Source: Arcobacter roscoffensis (GTDB lineage: Bacteria > Campylobacterota > Campylobacteria > Campylobacterales > Arcobacteraceae). Taken from it: 64,000 nt of DNA. The translations under genes were made by a program, and so were the position numbers. Position 1 is the first letter of the stretch. The number at the start of each line of letters is the position of its first letter. The notes beneath the pieces are model-generated. The model ran no database searches. It was not told where the DNA came from and saw only the letters and a list, made by a program, of their open reading frames with translations. Location: assembly GCF_024267655.1 (NCBI RefSeq), contig NZ_CP100595.1:744001-808000 (forward strand). The letters are read 5' to 3'. Below are positions 54,031 through 61,671 of this stretch, piece after piece.

Positions 54031-55490
54031 TACGATATATACTATTAATATTAATTTTTAAGGGCATCCTTTTTGGATGCTCCTTATGTTCAGTTTATTC
54101 TCCTAAAACACATGTTTCTGTTTCTATAGAAGCCAATGATAAACTTATAAAAAATGCACAAGTTAAATGGGTATTTGCAAAAGAGTTTACAAAAGAGCTT
54201 TTAAATCTCTATGATACAAATTTAGATGCAACATTTGATGAAAAAGAAATAGAAGTAATTCAAGATGCACTACTAGCTTACATAGAACCCAAAAATTACC
54301 TTACTCACTTAACTTACAGTACTAAAATAGAAGAAGTTTCACGAACACTTGATATAAAAAAATATAAATTTAATTTCATAGATGGGATATTAAGTTTTGA
54401 TTATGAGTTTGATTTAAATTATGAAATAAAACACAATCATAAATTATATATTGAAGTTTATGATGATGCAAGTTACTTTATCATGCTTATTGATGAGAAT
54501 AATCAAAATTTTAATATTCCTTATGAGTTAAAAAAAGAGATGGACTATAATAGTGTAACTTATACTATAAATGCACCTTCTCTAGCTACAAGTGAAACAA
54601 AAGAAGAAGTAAAACAAAGTGCTTCTGAAGTTAGAAAAAAAGAAAAAAATCTTATTGAAAAATCTTTAGAAGAAGAAAATGTTCAAAAAGAAGAGACTCT
54701 TTTAGGTGGCTTTGTAAAAAAAGTAAAATATTACTTAGTAGAGATAGAGAAGGGTGAAGATAACTGGGCTTTACTTTTCTTACTTGCTGTATCTTTTGTA
54801 TATGGAATAATACACGCTATGGGACCAGGACATGGAAAAGCTTTAGCCTTTTCATACTTTAGTACTCAAAAAAGTTCATATTTTCAAGCCTTTATTATTT
54901 CACTTGCAACTGCATTTATTCATATAGTTGGGGCATTGATTTTAGTTGTGATTTCTATTTTTCTACTTCAAAGTGTTTTAAATAGTTTCTTAGATGATTC
55001 TATAAAGTACATCACTCAAACAAGTGCAGTTTTAATCATGCTTTTATCTATGTATATTTTATATAGAAAACTAAAGAAAAAATCTTGTGCTTGTAGTGCT
55101 TGTTGTAGTACAGAAGAAAATAAACCAATGTTTTCAACAACTGGAAATATTAATTTTGTTCAAAAGTCTGAAAGCAAAATTCATTTTAACAATGAAAGAA
55201 AAAAGCAAGACTTGATATTTGTACTAACTGCTGGACTTATTCCTTGTCCTGGAACAGTTGTACTTTTTGTATATGCTTTTATTTTAAAAACATATTTTTC
55301 AGTAATATTAGCAAGTATTGCTATCTCTCTTGGAATGGGACTTGTAATCTTTGCTTCATCATTTTTAGGAGTTTCTTTAAATAAAGTATCAGCTAAATCT
55401 ACTAAAATAATCAATATTGTAGAAGTATTAGCACCTATTGTTATGTTTGCCTTAGGTTTATTACTTCTTTTAAACGCAGATATTTTTTAA
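54027..55490 (+). CDS. NicO/RcnA-family metal permease fused to DUF1007-like domain
   Basis: The 487-residue protein has a signal (MIRYILLILIFKGILFGCSLC), an N-terminal periplasmic DUF1007-like domain of about 200 residues (TKELLNLYDTNLDATFDEKE), a charged linker, and a six-helix permease with the metal signature HAMGPGHGKALAFSYF, a Cys-rich cytoplasmic loop (SCACSACCS) and the second half motif LTAGLIPCPGTVVLF. NicO proteins carry nickel, cobalt or other divalent metals. It overlaps znuA by 4 nt, so zinc is a reasonable substrate, and the direction (import or export) is open. Confidence 0.85.
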   Translation: MIRYILLILIFKGILFGCSLCSVYSPKTHVSVSIEANDKLIKNAQVKWVFAKEFTKELLNLYDTNLDATFDEKEIEVIQDALLAYIEPKNYLTHLTYSTKIEEVSRTLDIKKYKFNFIDGILSFDYEFDLNYEIKHNHKLYIEVYDDASYFIMLIDENNQNFNIPYELKKEMDYNSVTYTINAPSLATSETKEEVKQSASEVRKKEKNLIEKSLEEENVQKEETLLGGFVKKVKYYLVEIEKGEDNWALLFLLAVSFVYGIIHAMGPGHGKALAFSYFSTQKSSYFQAFIISLATAFIHIVGALILVVISIFLLQSVLNSFLDDSIKYITQTSAVLIMLLSMYILYRKLKKKSCACSACCSTEENKPMFSTTGNINFVQKSESKIHFNNERKKQDLIFVLTAGLIPCPGTVVLFVYAFILKTYFSVILASIAISLGMGLVIFASSFLGVSLNKVSAKSTKIINIVEVLAPIVMFALGLLLLLNADIF

Positions 55491-55499
55491 GGAACTAAA

Positions 55500-55949
55500 A
55501 TGGATATTATCTCAACTTTGAGAAAATATCTTCCAAGATTTAAAAAAGTACTAGAACTTGGAAGTAAAAAAGGTAATGACTTAAAACTACTTCATGAATA
55601 CTATGAAGTAGTTGCAAGTGAAGATGAAAAAATCAAAACAAGATTCTTAAAAGATGAGTTTATTGATATACGAGTTATTGTACTTGATAAAATTACTGTA
55701 GATACTCACAAAAAATTTGATGCTATTTTTTCAAGAAATACCTTAGATAATTTATCTCTTCTTCAAATCAATGAATCTTTGAAAAATCAAAAAAATATTT
55801 TAAATAAAGAAGGTTTGATTTTTCATATTTTAGATGATAGTAAAGTTGAGAAAAATGAAGTTATGGTACTAGTACATGAAAATTATGAACTTTTAGAAGA
55901 GGGTACTTTTGATAATAACTTTTATTTTTTAGCAAGAATACTTGATTGA
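55500..55949 (+). CDS. small class I SAM-methyltransferase-like protein
   Basis: The 149-residue protein has a glycine-rich SAM-binding motif (FKKVLELGSKKGNDLKLL) and an Asp/Phe-type motif (KKFDAIFSRNTLDNLSLL) and short length, so it may be a reduced methyltransferase domain. It follows the NicO gene by 9 nt and is probably in the zinc operon. Substrate unknown; loss of activity is possible. Confidence 0.7.
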   Translation: MDIISTLRKYLPRFKKVLELGSKKGNDLKLLHEYYEVVASEDEKIKTRFLKDEFIDIRVIVLDKITVDTHKKFDAIFSRNTLDNLSLLQINESLKNQKNILNKEGLIFHILDDSKVEKNEVMVLVHENYELLEEGTFDNNFYFLARILD

Positions 55950-56011
55950 AATCAAGGTTAATTTCTCTCTTTAAAGATAAAATCGTTTCATATAATTAAA
56001 AAGGTTTTATC

Positions 56012-56353
56012 ATGGAAAAAATAAATATTTATGACCATCTTGAATATGGCGAAGATAAAGTAAAAGTATCACCTATGTTAGAAACAGCTTTTTCAAAAGA
56101 GATAAGAATTGTTTTTAAAAAAGAGCAAATTATGAAAGATCATAAAACACCATATCCCATAACTGTTGAAATTTTTGAAGGCTCAATAGACTTTGGTGTT
56201 GGAGAAAAAGTTTATAATCTTATAAAAGGTGATATTGTAAGTTTAGAGGGAAATATTATGCATAATCTAAAAGCAAATGAAGACTCAATTGTAAGACTTA
56301 CATTGTCTAAAAGCGATTCATTACTTAGAGTAAAAAATGTCTTAAAACTATAA
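56012..56353 (+). CDS. cupin-domain protein
   Basis: The 113-residue protein has a cupin-like pattern: KDHKTPYPITVEIFEGSIDFGVG and later LIKGDIVSLEGNIMHNLKANED. His in the first motif (MKDHKT) and in MHNL are possible metal ligands. Small single cupins can bind metal or act as sensors. It lies 62 nt after the methyltransferase gene, perhaps the last gene of the zinc operon. Confidence 0.75.
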   Translation: MEKINIYDHLEYGEDKVKVSPMLETAFSKEIRIVFKKEQIMKDHKTPYPITVEIFEGSIDFGVGEKVYNLIKGDIVSLEGNIMHNLKANEDSIVRLTLSKSDSLLRVKNVLKL

Positions 56354-56379
56354 ACTAGAGTTTAAACTCTAGTTTATTC
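56352..56379. terminator. bidirectional terminator between cupin and nrtD
   Basis: A perfect 12-12 palindrome, AAACTAGAGTTT then AAACTCTAGTTT, flanked by an A-rich and T-rich end, lies between the convergent stops. It resembles the SDR terminator at 39313. Confidence 0.85.
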
Positions 56380-57171
56380 ATCCTCTTTTGCAAACTTCTT
56401 ATATAAGAAATCTAAAATAGCTTCTCTACATCTAATATATTCAGGATCACTTTGAAGAGCAACTCTATCTCTAGGACGCTCTAAGTTTACTTCTAGTATT
56501 TCTCCAATAGTAGCTTCAGGTCCATTAGTCATCATGATTACTTTATCACTTAATAAAACAGCTTCATCAATATCATGAGTAATAATAATTACAGTATTTT
56601 GAACACTTTGTTGAATTCTCATTAAATGCTCTTGAAGATTTGCTCTCGTAAGTGAATCAAGTGCACCAAAAGGCTCATCCATAAGTAGTACATCAGGTTT
56701 AATAGATAAAGCTCTGGCAATACCAACTCTTTGTTTCATACCTCCTGATATTTCACCAGGAAATTTATCTTTTGCATGGTCTAAATTTACCATTGAAACA
56801 AAATGTTCTACTCTTTGTTTTAATTCTTGTTTATTTAGATGTGGCATTACTTTTTTTACTGCCATTTCAATATTTTCAAAAACAGTTAACCAAGGAAGTA
56901 AGGAGTGATTTTGGAATACCACTGCTCGCTCCGGTCCTGGTCCTTTTATCTCTTTATTTTTGAGTAGTATGTTTCCTTGTGTTTGTGCATCAAGTCCAGC
57001 TATCATGTTTAATAAAGTTGATTTTCCACATCCACTATGACCAATAATTGAAATAATTTCATTTTTTGCAATTTTTACATTTACATCAACTACGGCTTTA
57101 TACTCTTTTCCTCCTGGAAGAGGAAAGGCTTTATATATGTTTTCTAATTCTAAAAAGTTATTGTTACTCAT
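56374..57171 (-). CDS. nrtD: nitrate ABC transporter ATP-binding protein
   Basis: The 265-residue ATPase has Walker A GHSGCGKSTLLN, Q-loop, signature SGGMKQRVGIARAL and Walker B LLMDEPFGALD. It belongs to the nitrate/sulfonate/taurine ABC group. It pairs with the permease and NrtA-type binding protein upstream, beside nitrate reductase genes, so nitrate is the likely substrate. Confidence 0.92.
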   Translation of the reverse strand: MSNNNFLELENIYKAFPLPGGKEYKAVVDVNVKIAKNEIISIIGHSGCGKSTLLNMIAGLDAQTQGNILLKNKEIKGPGPERAVVFQNHSLLPWLTVFENIEMAVKKVMPHLNKQELKQRVEHFVSMVNLDHAKDKFPGEISGGMKQRVGIARALSIKPDVLLMDEPFGALDSLTRANLQEHLMRIQQSVQNTVIIITHDIDEAVLLSDKVIMMTNGPEATIGEILEVNLERPRDRVALQSDPEYIRCREAILDFLYKKFAKEDE

Positions 57172-57190
57172 GATTTTTCCTTATTCTGTT

Positions 57191-58000
57191 TTACATCTTT
57201 TTTCTATAGTCAAAATAATCTGCAATTTTTCCCATAATTACATCTAAAATAAAACCTATAATACCAACTAAGATAATACCTATGATAATATTGTGATATG
57301 AAAGGTTGTTGTACTCATCCCAAATCCAAAAACCAATACCAATACCACCTGTTAGCATTTCAGCTGCTACAATAACAAGCCATGCAATACCTAAAGATAA
57401 TCTCATTCCTGTAAAAATATATGGAACAGCTACTGGTAAGATAATTTTAAATACCTTTTCAATTGGTGAAAATTGTAAAACTTTTGCTACATTTAAATAG
57501 TCCTGATTTACATTTTTTACGCCAAGTGCTGTATTTATAATAATAGGCCAAATTGATGTAACAAAAATTGTTGAAATTGCTGTTGCATCTATATCTTGAA
57601 ATACAAAAAGTAATAATGGTAACCAAGCTAAAGGTGACACAGGTTTAAATATTTGTATAAATGGCTCAAATGCATACTGAAAGTTTTTACTCATCCCAAT
57701 AACTAAACCTAATGGAACTCCTACTAAAACAGCAAGTCCAAAACCTGAAAACACTCTTTCTAATGAAGCTACTATTTGCCAAAATACACCTTTATCATCC
57801 TGGTTTTCAACATAAAATGGGTCTGATAAAACACCTTCTAACTCATCTCCATCTGATGTCTCTCCACCAAATGCATATATATAAGTATCACTTGGTGTTG
57901 GAAAATCCTCAACCATTGCTGCAATTCCTGACCACACTTGAATTAAGACTACTAGTACTATTAGGGGAAATAGTATTTTTTTATAGATTTCTTTTTTCAT
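57191..58000 (-). CDS. nrtB: nitrate ABC transporter permease
   Basis: The 269-residue permease has an N-terminal helix, a periplasmic loop rich in Asp/Glu (GGETSDGDELEGVLSD), then five helices with the BPD-type EAA loop. FSGFGLAVLVGVPLGLVIG and PVAVPYIFTGMRLSLGIAW are characteristic of NrtB/SsuC permeases. It is followed 19 nt later by nrtD. Confidence 0.92.
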   Translation of the reverse strand: MKKEIYKKILFPLIVLVVLIQVWSGIAAMVEDFPTPSDTYIYAFGGETSDGDELEGVLSDPFYVENQDDKGVFWQIVASLERVFSGFGLAVLVGVPLGLVIGMSKNFQYAFEPFIQIFKPVSPLAWLPLLLFVFQDIDATAISTIFVTSIWPIIINTALGVKNVNQDYLNVAKVLQFSPIEKVFKIILPVAVPYIFTGMRLSLGIAWLVIVAAEMLTGGIGIGFWIWDEYNNLSYHNIIIGIILVGIIGFILDVIMGKIADYFDYRKKM

Positions 58001-58098
58001 TTTTAACCTTTCTTTGTTCTTTTAGATGCCTAGTATTATTCAGGAGGAGAATTAATATGAACTAGGCATTTAAAAAAACAAGTTTATTTCTCTTTATT
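58001..58098 (-). other. spacer between nrtA and nrtB with a long inverted repeat
   Basis: ATGCCTAGT at 58026-58034 is repeated inverted as ACTAGGCAT at 58061-58069, with a 26-nt loop that holds an AGGAGG-like sequence on the plus strand. Function unclear; a structured spacer that stabilises the upstream nrtA transcript is possible. Confidence 0.4.
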
Positions 58099-58123
58099 AA
58101 AGTAAGTCTAAAAGACTTACTTT
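58099..58123 (-). terminator. hairpin at the nrtA stop
   Basis: AAAGTAAGTCT-TTT-AGACTTACTTT overlaps the nrtA stop codon; only a weak T run follows on the minus strand. It may let part of transcription through to nrtB, giving more binding protein than permease. Confidence 0.55.
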
Positions 58124-59493
58124 GTAACATATTTAGGGTCTGCACAACCAGCAGGTCCATAGTGACACTCATATTTAGGTTGGGCTGTATTAACCTTCCA
58201 CTTATTAACTTTCAACAACTCTTCTTTTGAAACAAGTGAATTCTGAACTTTAAAGTCAAAGATATAATCAACTGCTTTATTTGGATCCCAAACTTTTCCA
58301 TCTAGAAACTTGTTATATTCATCAACACCATCTTTTTTCCAAGGACTTGGAGGTAGTTTATAATCAACCTCTTTAGCAACTTGGGCAAATAAATCAGGTC
58401 TATAAACTTTTTCAATTAAAGCTTTCATATCAACAGGTTTATCAAGTTGTCCCCATCTGTACATTTGTGTTACAAACCACATACCATGTGAATAAAATGG
58501 ATATGAAGCATAATTATTTGCAAATACATTAAACATAGGATTTGATGAGTCTACACCTTTGTTATAAAGGAATGTTCCACTCATAGATTTTTGTAAAACT
58601 TTTTTTGGAGCTTTTACATAGTTCTTCTTAGCTAAATACTTAATAGCTTCTTCTCTATTTTCCCATGAAGAATCAAGCCATTTTTGAGCTTTTATAACAG
58701 CTCTCATTACAGCTTTTGTAGTTTCTGGATTTTTCTTCACAAAATCAGCTCTTGCTTGAAGTACTTTCTCTGGATTATTGTTCCAAATATCATAGTTTGT
58801 TACAAGTGCTGAACCTTTTCCTTTTAGCACTATTCTTGAATTCCATGGTTCACCTACACAATATCCTTCAATATTTCCAGCGATTAAGTTACTTGGCATT
58901 GTTGGTGGAGGAAAAGGTTTAATAGTACAATCTTGGTCAGGTCTAATCCCAGATGAAGCCATCCAATATCTTAATTCATAATTATGTGTTGAAACAGGAT
59001 GAACCATACCAAAGTTTAGAGGTTGATAGTTTTCACCCTCTGCTTTTCTTTTTGCATCAATATATTTTTTAAGAGATTCAGCAGATACAGGTCTTTTATT
59101 TTTATCTAATCCGTATTTTTCCATTTCTTCAATAATGTTATTACCATATGTAATAGCATTACCATTAAAGTCTAAAGATAATAAAGCTTGTAAATGAGCA
59201 TTACCATTGATACCTAAAGTTGCAGCTATTGGCATACCCGCTAAAGCATGTGAAAAGTCGTACTCTCCACTAATAACTTTTTGTTGAATACCAGGCCATC
59301 CACCGCCTTCTTTTGTAACATGTACATCTAAACCTTCTTCTTTAAAGAAACCTTTTTCTTTTGCTATTACTAATGGAGCACAGTCAGTTAATGCAATAAA
59401 ACCAATTTTTAACTTTGTTTTTTCTGGTGCTGCTAAAAGTGAACTTGTAATAATAGAAAGACCTAATCCGATTTTTAATACCTGCTTAATCAT
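58117..59493 (-). CDS. nrtA: nitrate ABC transporter substrate-binding protein
   Basis: The 458-residue protein has a signal peptide ([21 protein letters not shown]) and the NrtA/CmpA fold: [43 protein letters not shown] is the family's ligand-domain start, and later [13 protein letters not shown]. It binds nitrate in the periplasm. It heads the minus-strand nrtABD operon, divergent from nasA. Confidence 0.93.
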   Translation of the reverse strand: MIKQVLKIGLGLSIITSSLLAAPEKTKLKIGFIALTDCAPLVIAKEKGFFKEEGLDVHVTKEGGGWPGIQQKVISGEYDFSHALAGMPIAATLGINGNAHLQALLSLDFNGNAITYGNNIIEEMEKYGLDKNKRPVSAESLKKYIDAKRKAEGENYQPLNFGMVHPVSTHNYELRYWMASSGIRPDQDCTIKPFPPPTMPSNLIAGNIEGYCVGEPWNSRIVLKGKGSALVTNYDIWNNNPEKVLQARADFVKKNPETTKAVMRAVIKAQKWLDSSWENREEAIKYLAKKNYVKAPKKVLQKSMSGTFLYNKGVDSSNPMFNVFANNYASYPFYSHGMWFVTQMYRWGQLDKPVDMKALIEKVYRPDLFAQVAKEVDYKLPPSPWKKDGVDEYNKFLDGKVWDPNKAVDYIFDFKVQNSLVSKEELLKVNKWKVNTAQPKYECHYGPAGCADPKYVTK

Positions 59494-59677
59494 GTTTTCT
59501 CCTTAAATTTACATTAATGATTTTGATGTAACCATTATAACACTAGCTTTTTGTAAAATATACTATTTTTTTGTATAAAAAACAGACAATTAAATCTTAA
59601 AATTACATAAAATTTATTTTATAATGGATTGAAGTAAAACGTTAGTTTTTTACATCCACTATATAAAGGAATATTTT
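59494..59677. promoter_or_regulatory. divergent nitrate-assimilation promoter region
   Basis: The 184 nt between nrtA and nasA hold a TATAAT box for nasA at 59620-59625. The sequence GTAAAACGTTAGTTTTTTAC at 59635 has short inverted arms. No recognisable NtrC, Crp or Fnr site. The nasA ATG follows an AAAGGAA-type site. Confidence 0.45.
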
Positions 59678-61669
59678 ATGATTAAATCAGTTTGTGGTTA
59701 TTGTGGTGTTGGATGTGGACTAGAATTCGATGAAAGCAAGCTTCTTGGAGATGTGGCTTATCCTGTAAATGAAGGAAAGGTTTGCTCTAAAGGGGTTAGT
59801 GAATTAGTAAGTATTCAAACACCAACTAGATTATTGAGACCAATGATGAGGGATACAATAGATAGTGAGTTTAAAATATCATCTTGGGAAAAAAGTATAC
59901 AAAATATTGTATCAAAAATTAAGCAGTCTAAAAAAGATAAAGTAGGTTTCTATTTATCTGGTCAGTTATTAACAGAAGATTATTATATTGCAAATAAATT
60001 AGGAAAAGGTTTTTTAAAAACTAATAATGTAGATACAAATAGTAGAACATGTATGTCAAGTGCTGTAGTTGCTTATAAAAAGTCATTAGGTGCAGACTTT
60101 GTACCTCTTAGAATGAAAGATATAAATAAAGCAAATCTGTTGATTTTAGCAGGAGCAAATACAGCAGAAGCACATGTTGTTTTTCATAATAAAATTAAAA
60201 AAGCAAAAAAGCAAGGTCTACAAGTAGTTGTAATTGATCCTCGATATACAGATACAGCAAAAATTGCTGATATTCATTTAGCTGTGAAACCTGGAAGTGA
60301 TATTGACCTTTTTAATTTGATTTCTAAAAGAATTATTGATGAATGTTTAGTTGATGAAGAGTTTATAAACTCTCATGTAAATAATTATGATTTATTAGTA
60401 AATAAGTTTAAAAGAGTTCCTGTAACAAAGATGTTAAAAAGAACAGGATTAACAAAAGAAGAGTTTGAAAAGTTTTGGCTTTTATATAAAAACAGTCCAA
60501 ATATAATAACTGCTTGGACAATGGGACTTAATCAATCTGTTCAAGGTGTTGATAAAAATCTTGCTTTAATTAATACTCATCTTTTAACAGGAAAAATTTT
60601 CAAAGAAGGAAATGGTCCTTTATCTTTAACAGGTCAACCTAATGCAATGGGTGGTAGAGAGGTTGGAGGACTTTCAACAATGCTTGCTGTTCATTTAGGT
60701 TTTGATGAAGAATCAATCAAAAAAGTTGAAGAGTTTTGGGGTGTAAAAGGTATTAGCAATAAACCTGGACTAACTGCAACACAAATGCTTGAAGCTAATC
60801 TTGAAGTATTAATTGTTTGTCATACTGATCCAATTTATCATCTTCCAAATAGAAATAAAATGGAAGAGCTTATAAAGGAAATCCCTTTAGTAATAGAGAT
60901 AAATGCTTATGAAAACTCTGAAACTTCAAAATTTGCACATATAAAACTTCCAGCAGCTCCTTGGGGAGAAAAAGAAGGTACTCAAACTAATCTAGATAGA
61001 ACAATAACTAAACAAGAAAAACTAACAAGGACTTCTATTGATTGTAAAGCAGATTGGGAAATATTTCAACTTATAGCTCAAGGTTTAGGCTTTAAAAAAG
61101 ACTTCAACTTTTCTCATCCAAAGGAAATATTTGAAGAGTATCAAGAAATGACAAAACTAAACTCTTATATGGATATTTATGAGGCTAATTATGATGAATT
61201 AAATAGTGAGCCTTTTATTTGGGGTGAGAAAATAGTTGAAAATAAAGAGTTTTTGACAAAGAATAAAAAAGCAAATTTATTTTTTGTAGAAAACAAACTT
61301 TTAAGTGAAAAAGCATCTTTAGAATATCCATTTATTCTACTTACAGGAAGAACAAGAGACCAATGGCATAGTGGAACAAAAACAAATCTTCCAAGAACTC
61401 TTTTAAAATTTAAAGAATTGAATTTTTGTGAAATAAATAGTGAAGATGCAAATAGTTTAGATATTAAAAATGGTGATGAAATTATAGTTAAATCAAAAAG
61501 AGGTGAATTGATATCTTATGCTCAAGTTGTTGAGACTATAAAAAAAGGAACGATTTTTATTCCTGTTAGTAATAGAGATATGAATTATCTAACAAATGAC
61601 ATATATGATAAAGAATCATTAGAACCTGACTATAACCATAGTGCAGTAAAAATTGAGAAAAGGATATAA
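59678..61669 (+). CDS. nasA: assimilatory nitrate reductase catalytic subunit
   Basis: The 663-residue protein starts with a [4Fe-4S] motif, CGYCGVGC then GKVCSKGV, and continues with molybdopterin-binding regions: GQPNAMGGREVGGLSTML and LTGRTRDQWHSGTKTNL (C-terminal). No signal or Tat peptide is seen, so it is cytoplasmic. It reduces nitrate to nitrite for nitrogen assimilation. It is somewhat shorter than cyanobacterial NarB and lacks the C-terminal BFD domain of NasA from enterics. The nirB gene follows 2 nt later. Confidence 0.93.
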   Translation: MIKSVCGYCGVGCGLEFDESKLLGDVAYPVNEGKVCSKGVSELVSIQTPTRLLRPMMRDTIDSEFKISSWEKSIQNIVSKIKQSKKDKVGFYLSGQLLTEDYYIANKLGKGFLKTNNVDTNSRTCMSSAVVAYKKSLGADFVPLRMKDINKANLLILAGANTAEAHVVFHNKIKKAKKQGLQVVVIDPRYTDTAKIADIHLAVKPGSDIDLFNLISKRIIDECLVDEEFINSHVNNYDLLVNKFKRVPVTKMLKRTGLTKEEFEKFWLLYKNSPNIITAWTMGLNQSVQGVDKNLALINTHLLTGKIFKEGNGPLSLTGQPNAMGGREVGGLSTMLAVHLGFDEESIKKVEEFWGVKGISNKPGLTATQMLEANLEVLIVCHTDPIYHLPNRNKMEELIKEIPLVIEINAYENSETSKFAHIKLPAAPWGEKEGTQTNLDRTITKQEKLTRTSIDCKADWEIFQLIAQGLGFKKDFNFSHPKEIFEEYQEMTKLNSYMDIYEANYDELNSEPFIWGEKIVENKEFLTKNKKANLFFVENKLLSEKASLEYPFILLTGRTRDQWHSGTKTNLPRTLLKFKELNFCEINSEDANSLDIKNGDEIIVKSKRGELISYAQVVETIKKGTIFIPVSNRDMNYLTNDIYDKESLEPDYNHSAVKIEKRI

Positions 61670-61671
61670 GT

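Noticed and set aside
56352-56379. Perfect palindrome considered as a regulator binding site
   Set aside because: It lies between convergent stop codons with flanking A/T runs and looks like other terminators in the window.
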